From assembly GCA_017444095.1 (NCBI GenBank), contig JAFSXM010000001.1, positions 39,011 to 103,010 of the forward strand: a stretch of 64,000 bases of DNA, read 5' to 3'. A program made the translations under genes and the position numbers. The notes below the pieces were generated by a model, which was not told the DNA's origin, made no database searches, and saw only the letters and a list, made by a program, of their open reading frames with translations. Shown piece after piece: positions 9,415 through 18,913 of this stretch (its first letter is position 1; every line of letters starts with the position of its first letter). Source of the stretch: Rickettsiales bacterium (GTDB lineage: Bacteria; Pseudomonadota; Alphaproteobacteria; Rickettsiales; Deianiraeaceae).

Positions 9415-9732
9415 TTAATTGGTTACTGAAATCTCAATACCAACACCAGCTAATATTTCAATTTTTGAAAGTTCCTCTATCAAAGCTGGCGTCACACCAA
9501 CAATTCGTATAAATCGTGTGCATGTCGTTTTTACAAATTTTTCCATAGACTTTTTATCAACATGTGGAGAACGAGTTACTGTAAATCTGTCTATCTTTCT
9601 TGGCAATGGAACAGGCCCAACAACACGACCACCAACATTTTTAACAGAAGTAATAAAAGATACAGTAGCTCTATCCAACAGACTACTATTATAAGATCTT
9701 AATTTAACATTGATATTATGTAATAATGCCAT
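9415..9732 (-). CDS. rpsJ: Ribosomal protein uS10
   Basis: S10 sits in the 30S head and also pairs with NusB/NusG in antitermination. The sequence follows the family closely: VKLRSYNSSLLDRA, then GGRVVGPVPLPRKIDRFTVTRSPHVDKKSMEKF and the C-terminal strand. It is normally the first gene of the S10 ribosomal operon, but here it stands alone on the minus strand with no ribosomal neighbours. Confidence 0.96.
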   Translation of the reverse strand: MALLHNINVKLRSYNSSLLDRATVSFITSVKNVGGRVVGPVPLPRKIDRFTVTRSPHVDKKSMEKFVKTTCTRFIRIVGVTPALIEELSKIEILAGVGIEISVTN

Positions 9733-9826
9733 ACAAAACTATTATAGTGATATAAGATAATACCTGTTTTTATTTGCAAGAAATAAATTCACACATAATA
9801 TGCTACAAAATTTATAAATTCACCAA

Positions 9827-11044
9827 CTACATAACCAACGAAGACAGGGCATCGTCAACTTCAATGATAGTATTTTGCATATCAAAATATTTTAATGAAT
9901 ATTTATAAGCAAACTCGCACATATTTTTATATTGTTCATCGCTGTGCAACAATATCTTCCCCATAGCATTGCAAATATCGGCAATATTATCAGGATTTAC
10001 AATATATCCACTTTTTTCATTTACAATATAATTCTGTAAACCACCAACATATGTAACGATGGCAGGTTTATGCATTGCACCGGCCTCCGCAATAATTCGT
10101 GTAGAAGCCTCACCACTCTTTGAGAGAGACAATACAGCATATGATAAAGAATATAAAGCCGGCATATCTTCAAATGTATCTAACAACAAAACATACTTTT
10201 GTATCCCGAGTTGTCTTATTTTTTCAACTAATACATGTCTATAACTCTGCGAATTGGCAAAATCACCAATTAAAACACATATAAAATTCTTTGTATTAAT
10301 ATTTATTAGTCTTGCAATGGCATCCAGTAAAGCTGTATGACCTTTTTTATCGTTAAACTTATTTGGGCATAAAAATATATTTTTACCAATAACGGATTCG
10401 CCAAGATATTTTGTAGCATCCATTTTTCGCCCCTTACTCACATTATCAATATTAAACATATTTATGTCTATACCACTTCTCACCAATTTCATTTTCTTAT
10501 GATTAACACCATCATAATTATCTAAGATATAATCACATATATATAAAGACGGCAAAATCATCAAATCACTTTTCAACATTATTTCGTGTCGTTTTTTACA
10601 AAACTCGTCTTTTACACTCCATATTTCATTAATATATGTAACAAATTTGATATGCAATCTTTTAGGTATATAACTGGCAATACCGGCATGATCCACAGAT
10701 GTGACCAACATCATATCTACTTTATTAATACTGCAAATATTCTGTACATAAGCAACTTTCATAAAAAACGGCATTAATTTATTTTTCATAATATTCGAGG
10801 TAATAACTTTAATGTCAGCATCCAACAGATGATGATACTTTGCGGAAGAAGCTAAAATAATAACATTAACATTTCGTTTTATAAGACCATTAGCAATATC
10901 AATAATATTTTTCGCCGTATCGCCAAAATCAAGCTTATCTACAAATATGAGCAAATTATATCTACTTGTATTTAAAGTTCTTCTGTTTCCAATACAATAT
11001 TCATTCAATTTAAAGTTATTATATTTCTTTACAAGAATAGACAC
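9827..11044 (-). CDS. Glycosyltransferase family 4 (GT-B)
   Basis: The C-terminal half has the GT4 arrangement: FLCPNKFNDKKGHTALLDA, a Rossmann strand (FICVLIGDF), and the donor-site block SKSGEASTRIIAEAGAMHKPAIVTYVGGLQN with the E-x7-E pair near residue 310. The N-terminal half is the acceptor domain. It probably transfers a sugar to a lipid or surface glycan; substrate cannot be told. The only plausible start is GTG at 11044 (or an ATT just before it), since a stop lies directly upstream. Confidence 0.8.
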   Translation of the reverse strand: MSILVKKYNNFKLNEYCIGNRRTLNTSRYNLLIFVDKLDFGDTAKNIIDIANGLIKRNVNVIILASSAKYHHLLDADIKVITSNIMKNKLMPFFMKVAYVQNICSINKVDMMLVTSVDHAGIASYIPKRLHIKFVTYINEIWSVKDEFCKKRHEIMLKSDLMILPSLYICDYILDNYDGVNHKKMKLVRSGIDINMFNIDNVSKGRKMDATKYLGESVIGKNIFLCPNKFNDKKGHTALLDAIARLININTKNFICVLIGDFANSQSYRHVLVEKIRQLGIQKYVLLLDTFEDMPALYSLSYAVLSLSKSGEASTRIIAEAGAMHKPAIVTYVGGLQNYIVNEKSGYIVNPDNIADICNAMGKILLHSDEQYKNMCEFAYKYSLKYFDMQNTIIEVDDALSSLVM

Positions 11045-11169
11045 AATTTAAGCTTCTAAGCAATTGATTAACTTTTTCCTTTTTTCAAAATGCAAGAAAA
11101 AGTAATAATGTAAATTGGTTATAGGCATTTTTAATTGAAACTTAAAATCATTTTATCAACTCAATAATT

Positions 11170-12039
11170 ATGCAGTTAAACGAGCAAATGCAACAAAAAG
11201 TTGAAAAATTGCAGATTTTGTTAAAAAACAAAGACGAAGAAAATAAACTTTTTATTGGCGATAATATTGATATATTACAGGAATTATATGACAAAAATGG
11301 TGAATTTGTTGATATGATTTTTGCAGATCCGCCATATTTTTTATCAAATGATGGATTTACTTGTCAAAATGGAAAAATGGTAAAAGTAAATAAGGGAGAT
11401 TGGGATAAAAGCAAAGGAGCAGAGGAAAATCATAAATATAATCTCGCTTGGTTGTCTGTTTGTCAAAAAGTTCTAAAAAGAGATGGAACAATTTGGATTT
11501 CAGGAACTCAACACGTGATTTTTGACATTGGATTTGCCTTGCAACAACTTGGATTTAAGATTTTGAATATGATAACTTGGGAAAAACCAAATCCAGCACC
11601 AAATTTGTCGTGCAGATATTTTACACATTCAACGGAATTGCTGATTTGGGCGAGCAAAAGCGAAAAATCAAAACATACTTTTAATTATGATGCAATGAGA
11701 AAAGAAAACAGAGGAAAACAAATGAAGTCTGTTTGGACTTTTACTACTCCAAAAAATAGTGAAAAAACTTTTGGGAAACATCCTACTCAAAAACCAGTTG
11801 ATTTATTAAATAGAATTATCAAGGCATCAACAAATGAAGGAGATATTGTTTTAGATCCATTTTTAGGTAGTGGAACGACCGCTGTTTCTTGTATCTTGAA
11901 TAATAGAAAATACATTGGAATTGAAAAAGAAAAGGAATATTTTGAACTTGCAAAGAAGAGGGTTGATGATGCAGAAATAAAGGTGAAAAATGGGTTGTGG
12001 AAAGTAAAGTTGCGAAGAAAGGTAAGAAGTGTTTGTTGA
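11170..12039 (+). CDS. DpnA-like (M.DpnIIB type) DNA adenine N6-methyltransferase
   Basis: This is a beta-class amino-methyltransferase: motif IV DPPY near the start (MIFADPPYFLSNDG), target region in the middle, and the SAM-binding motif I (LDPFLGSGTTA) near the end. From memory the sequence closely follows M.DpnA, the GATC methylase of the DpnII system that also acts on single strands (DPPYFLSN, GDWDK, NPAPNLSCRYFTHSTE, GKHPTQKP). GATC specificity is therefore likely but inferred. A RhuM gene follows at once, and a decayed putative restriction gene lies beyond it. Confidence 0.85.
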   Translation: MQLNEQMQQKVEKLQILLKNKDEENKLFIGDNIDILQELYDKNGEFVDMIFADPPYFLSNDGFTCQNGKMVKVNKGDWDKSKGAEENHKYNLAWLSVCQKVLKRDGTIWISGTQHVIFDIGFALQQLGFKILNMITWEKPNPAPNLSCRYFTHSTELLIWASKSEKSKHTFNYDAMRKENRGKQMKSVWTFTTPKNSEKTFGKHPTQKPVDLLNRIIKASTNEGDIVLDPFLGSGTTAVSCILNNRKYIGIEKEKEYFELAKKRVDDAEIKVKNGLWKVKLRRKVRSVC

Positions 12040-12047
12040 ATAGTAAT

Positions 12048-13049
12048 ATGAGTGAAGAAGAATTACAATTATTTATTTATCAATGTCAAAATGGAAGTAA
12101 TGTTGAATTGAAGTGTTTCGATAAAGATACATTGTGGGCAACACAAAAACAAATTGCATTATTGTTTGATTGCGATGTGCATAATGTTATGCAACATTTA
12201 ACTAATATATTTTCAACTGGTGAGTTGGTTGAAAGTTCAGTATGTAAGAATTTCTTACAAACTGCAACAGATGGAAAAAGCTATAACACTAAACACTATA
12301 ATTTAGATGCAATTATTGCTGTTGGTTATCGTGTCAATTCCGCCAAAGCAACACAATTTAGAATTTGGGCGACAAAGATATTGAGAGAGTATTTAATCAA
12401 AGGATTTGCATTAGATGATGATAGATTTAAAAATGGAAATAAATTTGATAGAGAATACTTTAAAGAACTTTTAGAAAGGGTCAAATCAATTAGAGCAAGC
12501 GAGAGACAAATATGGATACAAATTACAGACATATTTGCAGAAGTTGCTGTTGATTACGATAGCAAAAGTATTACAACAAGACAATTTTTTTCAATGATAC
12601 AAAATAAATTTCATTATGCCATAACAGGACAAACGGCGCCAGAAATCATTTATAATAATGCAGACCATAATAAAGAAAATATGGGATTACAAACTTGGAA
12701 AGGAAGCCCAGATAAAAGAATAATCAAAAGTGATGTTGAAATTGCTAAAAATTATCTCACTGAAAAACAAATTAAACAACTTGAAAGAAATGTAGTAGGT
12801 TTTTTTGATTATTTAGAAGATTTAATAGATAGAGCTACAACACCTTTTACTATGAAAGAGCTTGCTGATTTAATCGATAAATTTTTATCATTTAGAGAAT
12901 ATAAAATATTAAACAATTATGGTAGTATTTCAAAAGAAGATGCGATAGATAAAGCACATAAAGAATATGAAGAATATAACAAAATTCAAAAATCACATTT
13001 TGATGAGTTAAAGAAAATAGCCCAAAATCAAAAACAAAACAAAGAATAA
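12048..13049 (+). CDS. RhuM family protein
   Basis: The protein matches the RhuM (virulence RhuM) family: LWATQKQIALLFDCDVHNVMQHL, a winged-helix-like start, then YNLDAIIAVGYRVNSAKATQFRIWATKILREYLIKGF and a long helical C-terminus (TGQTAPEIIYNNADHNKENMGL). RhuM genes often sit inside restriction-modification or phage-defence loci; their biochemical role is not settled. ATG 12048 is chosen because the upstream in-frame ATG (11997) lies well inside the methyltransferase gene. It begins eight bases after that gene ends. Confidence 0.8.
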   Translation: MSEEELQLFIYQCQNGSNVELKCFDKDTLWATQKQIALLFDCDVHNVMQHLTNIFSTGELVESSVCKNFLQTATDGKSYNTKHYNLDAIIAVGYRVNSAKATQFRIWATKILREYLIKGFALDDDRFKNGNKFDREYFKELLERVKSIRASERQIWIQITDIFAEVAVDYDSKSITTRQFFSMIQNKFHYAITGQTAPEIIYNNADHNKENMGLQTWKGSPDKRIIKSDVEIAKNYLTEKQIKQLERNVVGFFDYLEDLIDRATTPFTMKELADLIDKFLSFREYKILNNYGSISKEDAIDKAHKEYEEYNKIQKSHFDELKKIAQNQKQNKE

Positions 13050-13489
13050 ATCCTCGTTTTAATTTTATACCAGTGTAGTAAGTTTTGGTCAAGATATTTT
13101 GAATATGTCAAGATAAAAAAAAGAAGAAGACAATGATTTGAAGGAAATTTTTAAGTTTAACAAATCAAGAATTTTAAAACATAGAAAATGATTATAATTT
13201 GGTAAAAGAAACAATAAAAACGAAAGGGTTTGAATTTTTGACAGGCAAAATGGGAAAATATATCCAACCAAGAACAAAAGGAACAGGACACGGAAGCACA
13301 AGTAGAGCATTTTATGCAAGGAAAAATTTGATTGAAATTATTGTTGCATAATTGCTGTATAAAAACAGCAGACAGCTAATTAAGCAACTAATTAAATCAT
13401 ATTCACTGAATCTCTTTAAACAACCAAGCATTACAAAATGATATTGTTGCAAATAACAATCTTCAATACAGAAAACATTATTATTTTAT
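13050..13489. other. Intergenic stretch, 440 bases
   Basis: This holds the decayed putative restriction-gene end described at 13110-13351. Just after its stop, at 13353-13370, lies a weak 6-bp hairpin (TGCTGT/ACAGCA) without a strong T-run. The remaining ~120 bases before the DMT transporter show no coding or RNA feature that I recognise. Confidence 0.5.
13110..13351 (+). pseudogene. Decayed C-terminal remnant, probably of a restriction endonuclease
   Basis: The last 55 codons before the TAA at 13349-13351 encode GFEFLTGKMGKYIQPRTKGTGHGSTSRAFYARKN-type sequence. Such a conserved basic C-terminus looks like an end of a type II restriction enzyme. Upstream codons continue in a different frame with stops, so the gene is frameshifted and truncated. 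Its place right after a methyltransferase and RhuM fits a lost restriction partner. Assignment as a restriction enzyme is inference. Confidence 0.45.
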
Positions 13490-14407
13490 ATGACTTTTTT
13501 TCCAAAACTAAAAATTGATAAAACATTGCTTGGTGTTATGTGTTATTTAAGCGGAATGTTTATCTCTGTAGCTATAAGTATATTTGTAAAAAAAATAATG
13601 GTTCAGTATAAGTTGCCAGCTTGGGAAGTTGTTTTTATTCGTCATTCTATAATCGTGGCACTTTTAATACCATTTATGATAAAGTTTAAATTTAACTTTT
13701 TCAATAAATATGCTTTAAAACTCAACACAATTAGAAATTTATTTTATTTTGCCTCAACAATTACATTTTATGTTGTAATGACAAAACTGCCTGTCAATGA
13801 TTGCATAAGTATAGAATTTTTAGTTCCTGTATTTGCGGGCATTTTTGCAATGATATTATTGCGAGAAAAATGTTCAAAAATAATGTGGTTAGCATTGGCA
13901 ATATGTATTCTCGGCGCAGGTGTAGTTAAAAGACCGACGATGTCGAACAAAGCCGAGTTTTATGCATATTTAATGCTATTTGCGGTTGTGTTAATGCGAG
14001 CAATGACAATAACATTAAATGGTAAATTAGCTACCGAATTCAAAACATCAACCATTGTATTCTACACCAATATAATGATGCTTGTTATGTCAAGTTTCTT
14101 CTGTATGACATTTATTAAGCCACACCCAATGGCAATCTTGATACTATTTTTTAGTGCTATATTCTATTGTATTGAGTATATTTTAATCTTCACGGCTCAT
14201 AAATGGTGCACGGTGTTAACATTACAACCTTGCGAATTCTCAAAAATGCTGTATTCAATAGTTTTGTCATCATTGGTGTTAGGTGAAGCAACAACGAAAA
14301 ACCAAATTTATGGAAGCATAATTATACTTATAGGTTTCTATATTATGGTAATCGGTAAGAAAAATATAGAAATTAAAAAGACAAAAGTAAATGGGTTAAA
14401 AAAGTAG
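13490..14407 (+). CDS. DMT/EamA-family transporter, paralog A
   Basis: This polytopic membrane protein (~305 residues, about ten transmembrane segments in two five-helix repeats) belongs to the drug/metabolite transporter superfamily. Marks include LPAWEVVFIRHSIIVALLIPFMIKF and the second-repeat start YCIEYILIFTAHKW. It is clearly paralogous to the gene at 27461-28396. In Rickettsia a DMT member imports S-adenosylmethionine, so a SAM or similar metabolite substrate is possible here, but is inference. It lies downstream of the DpnA/RhuM locus. Confidence 0.85.
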   Translation: MTFFPKLKIDKTLLGVMCYLSGMFISVAISIFVKKIMVQYKLPAWEVVFIRHSIIVALLIPFMIKFKFNFFNKYALKLNTIRNLFYFASTITFYVVMTKLPVNDCISIEFLVPVFAGIFAMILLREKCSKIMWLALAICILGAGVVKRPTMSNKAEFYAYLMLFAVVLMRAMTITLNGKLATEFKTSTIVFYTNIMMLVMSSFFCMTFIKPHPMAILILFFSAIFYCIEYILIFTAHKWCTVLTLQPCEFSKMLYSIVLSSLVLGEATTKNQIYGSIIILIGFYIMVIGKKNIEIKKTKVNGLKK

Positions 14408-14455
14408 AATAACATTATAACACAATATCGTTACAACACCTGCGATAACTATTTG

Positions 14456-14887
14456 TTAGTCTTTATTGTCATCGCTGACATCAAGTTTGGTTCTTATACA
14501 AGCATCAATAAAAATTTTTTTGACTTTTGCTTGTTGTTTTTTTGTTAAATCAAAAAAAGCATTCATAATATCCAACATATCACGGTTAATATCTTGGTTA
14601 TTTGTTATAAAGGTCTTGGGGTTTTCTGCAACTTTTAACATCGTTTTCTCGCTTTTCACTTCCTTCTTTGGTAATATATCGGTAATATCACAACCAAAAA
14701 TATCACACATTTGATATAATGTTCTCGTGCTTATACGATCCACTCCGCTTTCATATTTATGAAGCTGTTGAGATGTAATGCCAAGCTCCTTAGCCAGCAT
14801 TTGCTGTGTCATCCCAATCATTTTTCTTATACTTTTAATATTTTTACAAACAATAATATCAAAATCTTGCACCTTCTTACCTACCAT
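14456..14887 (-). CDS. XRE-family helix-turn-helix regulator
   Basis: An HTH_XRE domain spans about residues 15-70: IRKMIGMTQQMLAKELGITSQQLHKYESGVDRIS, with the family's TQ..LA...GI...Q...YE.G spacing, followed by LYQMCDIFGCDI. The remaining ~65 residues are helical and may mediate dimerisation. The ATG at 14887 is preferred; the reading frame upstream is AT-rich and hydrophobic without family similarity. Targets are unknown. Confidence 0.85.
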   Translation of the reverse strand: MVGKKVQDFDIIVCKNIKSIRKMIGMTQQMLAKELGITSQQLHKYESGVDRISTRTLYQMCDIFGCDITDILPKKEVKSEKTMLKVAENPKTFITNNQDINRDMLDIMNAFFDLTKKQQAKVKKIFIDACIRTKLDVSDDNKD

Positions 14888-15096
14888 ATCAAATTCAATA
14901 AAATAAAAAAGAGGAAAAAACTTGAAACAAGCTATATCTATGTTGTCTTGTTCTTTTAGATAAAAAATAGGAAATAAAAAATTAAAAATCAACAAAAAGT
15001 TTATTTTTTTGTTAAAGTTTGTCAAAGATACAATAAGTATTGTCTGCTTCACACAATAAAAATTTGATTTAGATAAACATAAAATTACAATAAATT

Positions 15097-16401
15097 ATGC
15101 TCTCTCCAAAATCAACAGCACCAAACAAAACACCGCCATTCTTTTTAACATTCGCAATGAAAAATTTTGATCCATACAAAGGTGGTTTGTTTACTGGTTG
15201 CCCGCTTGATAATAGCAAAATCTCCAATGGATACATAAAAGCTGAAGGCAAAATGTCATACAGTCTTACCAACTCAGATGGTAGAAAATACAAATGCTTC
15301 ACATTGCATCCTGTAATCGAGAATAAAGACATTACACCTTACGACTATGGTAACATTGGTTATGATTTAAATGCCGATTCAATGAAGATATATGCGGGTG
15401 GCTGGAATGATTTAAGTGCAAATAACAATGGAAATAAAATCATAAACAATATACAAACATTAGATACAGATGGCAAAAAAGGACATCTATATTTAAATCA
15501 AGATGGCAAAGTACATTTAATAATGCTTAACAAAGTCGTCAAGAGGGCCGAGTTATTAAAAAAATATGCGTACAATTACAGCCCATCCAATAATAACGGC
15601 TCAATATTCGAAAATAATTCTTGTGACGCATCATTTACATCCGATAATTACGACATAGAAGTAGACAAAAGTGAATCAAGTAATCAGCAAAACAACAGCA
15701 CCAACAATCGTTTCATTATAAAACAAAAAGAGCTCAATGAACAATCCAAGAATGAAGTAAAAGATTTTTATGACAATTATGGCTTAAGCCCATATGAATG
15801 TTTTAAGCTGACATACGACAAAGATAATAATGAATTTACATTACCTTCAAATGAACTAAATGGTGTTCCACAAGATGCTAATAAGGGTATAAAAGTTGAT
15901 AGAATTTTTGTAAAAAAATCTGTTTTAAATATAAATTCTGGTTATTGGACAGGCTATTGCTCCGATAAGGACTTACGACAGCTACGATACGATAATTATA
16001 TGAAAAATATAGCAGATGTGCTTGTTGAAAATTTTCCTGACGGAGAAATAAGGATAATTTATGGACAAAACTTTGAAATTATACCAACAAGAACATTTAT
16101 TGAAAAATATATTCCAGAAGAATATCGAAAAGATTATTTAGATAAATTAGATTCTAAATTAGACAGTATATGCAGTAATATTGATGATATGCAATCAAGC
16201 CTAAACATAGAAATAAAACAAAAGATGAATGGACAAGATCAGCAAAAAGTTCCAGCAACAGAAAATACGAATAACAAAACAAATGAATATAACGGCAACA
16301 AAAATAATAAAGATAAGCAAGTAGAAGAACAACAATCTAATCATGCAGACAGAATTAACCCCCGTAGTTATCAAAACAGAACTAAAAGGGCAAGATGGTG
16401 A
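15097..16401 (+). CDS. Unknown Asn-rich protein
   Basis: I do not recognise this 434-residue protein. It has no signal peptide or membrane segment. Residues 1-150 look globular with many Gly, Tyr and Asp. Two low-complexity stretches rich in Asn, Ser and Gln lie near residues 165-205 and 375-425, the latter ending in a basic RTKRARW. The composition (Asn-rich tails) resembles the tails at 17366 and 40752. An exported effector role is conceivable but unsupported. Confidence 0.6.
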   Translation: MLSPKSTAPNKTPPFFLTFAMKNFDPYKGGLFTGCPLDNSKISNGYIKAEGKMSYSLTNSDGRKYKCFTLHPVIENKDITPYDYGNIGYDLNADSMKIYAGGWNDLSANNNGNKIINNIQTLDTDGKKGHLYLNQDGKVHLIMLNKVVKRAELLKKYAYNYSPSNNNGSIFENNSCDASFTSDNYDIEVDKSESSNQQNNSTNNRFIIKQKELNEQSKNEVKDFYDNYGLSPYECFKLTYDKDNNEFTLPSNELNGVPQDANKGIKVDRIFVKKSVLNINSGYWTGYCSDKDLRQLRYDNYMKNIADVLVENFPDGEIRIIYGQNFEIIPTRTFIEKYIPEEYRKDYLDKLDSKLDSICSNIDDMQSSLNIEIKQKMNGQDQQKVPATENTNNKTNEYNGNKNNKDKQVEEQQSNHADRINPRSYQNRTKRARW

Positions 16402-16538
16402 GATAAAATCATCAAGAAACGACATTAGTGAAAATAATATAATCAGTTGTTTACGATCATATTGCCCTTGCAATAAAAACACATCTTGACTATAAAATAT
16501 CTGCAACTTATTTATTATAGCGGTTTAATATAAAATAT

Positions 16539-17072
16539 ATGCTATCAATAGACGACAAATTGCCTGATTTTACATTAAATGCAATGGTAGATTCAAAATC
16601 AATGGATAAATGTTTTAAAGTTATAAGCAATAAAGATTTTCAAGGAAAATGGCTATGTTTGTTCTTTTGGCCGATGGATTTTACATTTGTATGTCCTACT
16701 GAAATTGCAACATTTGGTGCCAAAGAGGCTGAATTTAGAAAAAGAAAATGCGAAGTCGTTGGGTGCAGTGTTGATAGTGAATTTGTTCACTTGGCTTGGA
16801 AAGAACAAAATAAACTTTTAAGAGAAAATGTAAACTTTCCAATGATGGCAGATGTAAAAAGAGAGTTATGCCAAGCATTGGGTATTTTAAATGCTGGTGG
16901 TGTGGCAAACAGAGCTACATTTATTATTAACCCAGATGGAATAATAAAATTTGCATCAGTCACAGACGGCAAAGTTGGAAGAAATGTCGATGAGGTAATA
17001 AGGGTTTTAGATGCATTACAAACCGACAAATTATGTCCTTGTGGATGGAAAGTAGGTGAGCCAACATTGTAA
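16539..17072 (+). CDS. Peroxiredoxin (AhpC/TSA type)
   Basis: This thiol peroxidase reduces H2O2 and organic peroxides in the cytoplasm. The peroxidatic cysteine lies in DFTFVCPTE (about residue 51) and a C-terminal CPCGWK pair probably contains the resolving cysteine, so it is a 2-Cys type. The ANRATFIINPDG strand is typical. At 177 residues it is a little shorter than most AhpC proteins. No reductase gene is adjacent. Confidence 0.93.
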   Translation: MLSIDDKLPDFTLNAMVDSKSMDKCFKVISNKDFQGKWLCLFFWPMDFTFVCPTEIATFGAKEAEFRKRKCEVVGCSVDSEFVHLAWKEQNKLLRENVNFPMMADVKRELCQALGILNAGGVANRATFIINPDGIIKFASVTDGKVGRNVDEVIRVLDALQTDKLCPCGWKVGEPTL

Positions 17073-17330
17073 TTGGCCAGAATACGATTTTGATATTTGT
17101 TCGTTGCCATATTTGATAGGTCGTGCATATCTCATTAAATGGTTTATCATCAAAATTTCTATATTATTTTGTTTTGTTATAATTCAGTAAACTCTTGATT
17201 TGTATAAGTATCATAGATGAAAATAACCTGTATTATTCATAATAAATACTAACATATAATACAGCATCAATCGGCAGATAAATAAAGCAATTTATTTCAT
17301 TTATAAAGTGTTTGTCGCAATATATATTTT

Positions 17331-17360
17331 TTGTTGCATAACTTTTTTTTTTTTATTATT
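17331..17360 (+). promoter_or_regulatory. Shared upstream element with T12 tract
   Basis: TTGTTGCATAAC is followed by twelve T and ATTATT. Read as a promoter, TTGTTG (-35) and TATTAT (-10, 17354-17359) are 17 bases apart, with most of the spacer being the T run. A very similar element with a T8 run precedes the paralogous gene at 40752. It ends five bases before the ATG at 17366. Confidence 0.5.
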
Positions 17361-17365
17361 GTTCT

Positions 17366-18076
17366 ATGCAAAACAACAACGATGCGGACACATTACAACA
17401 AGAATTAAAAAACGTAGTCAACAAGATACGGCAAATGTCAGGATACGAGACATTTACGGATAGTTATGATAAAAAAACACATGAATGCATAAGCTTTCAA
17501 GCCAACAACATATCCTTGGATCAACGAGAAATACAAATATTAATGTCGGCTGATACACAAGCTTTGTGTCAAGCACTTATAGACACACAACCATTCTGGT
17601 CTTTGTATAATCCATATGTCAAATATTCACTTATAGCCAGTGAATGTCTGGTCGGTACCGCATGCTGTGCTGGTGGGCCATTATTAGCAAATGCTGGGCT
17701 GATTGGTTGTAAAGCTGCAACAGGTATCGCTACATGTGGAATTATACCTTGTTGCGATGCAGTAAACAGAGCAAAGGCAAAGAGTGATCATCTATCAAAC
17801 TATCTAAATGTAGACACATCATTTATATTAAGCAACAAAAAATGTCCACAAGCACAGTTTATTGACTACCTTGCAGTATTGTCCACATGTCGTATTCACA
17901 CAGAAGATGATAAAAATACACTACTGAAAATACTTAACAACCTAACACCACTACAATGCAAACCAGAGCAATCACAAAATAACAACTATAACAACAACAA
18001 CATGGAAGATATCAACAACGAAAGCAAAATGGACTTGACAAATGTTGATGACAAATCCAATATCAAAAAAAATTAA
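17366..18076 (+). CDS. Membrane protein with Cys/Gly-rich hairpin and Asn-rich tail, paralog 1
   Basis: No known family is recognised. The order is a polar N-terminal domain (~90 residues), a hydrophobic region of about 50 residues rich in Ala, Gly and Cys (ASECLVGTACCAGG... CGIIPCCD) that could form one or two membrane helices, a helical domain, and a C-terminal low-complexity tail with runs of Asn. The architecture and the YVK-LI junction before the hydrophobic part match the gene at 40752-41619, and both share the upstream element. It overlaps rpsD (opposite strand) by four bases. Confidence 0.6.
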   Translation: MQNNNDADTLQQELKNVVNKIRQMSGYETFTDSYDKKTHECISFQANNISLDQREIQILMSADTQALCQALIDTQPFWSLYNPYVKYSLIASECLVGTACCAGGPLLANAGLIGCKAATGIATCGIIPCCDAVNRAKAKSDHLSNYLNVDTSFILSNKKCPQAQFIDYLAVLSTCRIHTEDDKNTLLKILNNLTPLQCKPEQSQNNNYNNNNMEDINNESKMDLTNVDDKSNIKKN

Positions 18077-18687
18077 CGAGAGTAGAATTCAACCACCAAG
18101 TTAAACTCTGCATTAAATGGATATGGAACTTCTCCTAATGCAGGATAACGAACATATTTATATGTCATCTTGTCGTCGTCAGCCGATAAATATGCAGGAA
18201 TTGACCTGTCTTTTTTATCAATACAAGCTTTAACAAAATCAAACTCTTTTGCTTTTGAAGATAATGTAATAATATCTCCTTCCTTTAATAAATAAGAACG
18301 GATATTAACTCTCTTACCATTAACCAACACATGTCCGTGCGAAACAAACTGGCAAGCAGAATACATCGTAGGCACAATCCCAAGACGGAAAATAGTAATA
18401 TCTAAACGACGATTTAACAAGACATTAAGATTTTCATTGGTATCACCTTTCAAATTAAATGCCATAGCATAATATTTATGCAGTTGTTTTTCCGTAATAT
18501 TGTGGTGAAATTTAATTGCTTGTTTTGCAATTAGCTGTGTTGCATATTCTGAATTCTTTCTAATAGATGTTTGCCCGTGTTGACCGCAGAAATAATTTCT
18601 AAAATTGATAGCATCCTGTGGGTGTCCGTGAATACTCTTGCCAACCCTACGACTTAGTCTAAATTTTGCATATTTCACCTTTGACAT
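18073..18687 (-). CDS. rpsD: Ribosomal protein uS4
   Basis: S4 is a primary 16S-binding protein that nucleates 30S assembly. The 204-residue protein matches the family: the RLSRRVG start, YGMAFNLKG-like segment (YAMAFNLKG), then the S4 domain LNRRLDITIFRLGIVPTMYSACQFVSHGHVLVNGKRVNI. It stands alone rather than in the alpha operon, convergent with the gene at 17366. Confidence 0.96.
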   Translation of the reverse strand: MSKVKYAKFRLSRRVGKSIHGHPQDAINFRNYFCGQHGQTSIRKNSEYATQLIAKQAIKFHHNITEKQLHKYYAMAFNLKGDTNENLNVLLNRRLDITIFRLGIVPTMYSACQFVSHGHVLVNGKRVNIRSYLLKEGDIITLSSKAKEFDFVKACIDKKDRSIPAYLSADDDKMTYKYVRYPALGEVPYPFNAEFNLVVEFYSR

Positions 18688-18913
18688 ACTAAATACTTAA
18701 TAAGTAATTATAGCACTTATCAATAAGGTTGATTTATTATTGTCAAGGAATAATTGCCAATCAAGCTCAATACAAGTTATATTACTATATGACAATAATG
18801 TCATAACATGCGACACCGAGTTTATCATCTTGAAGATTTTTTTTATAAACTATATCGTTCCATTGTAGAAGTATTTTGCCTATCTTTTTAAGATGTATTA
18901 GTTTTTGATTTTT

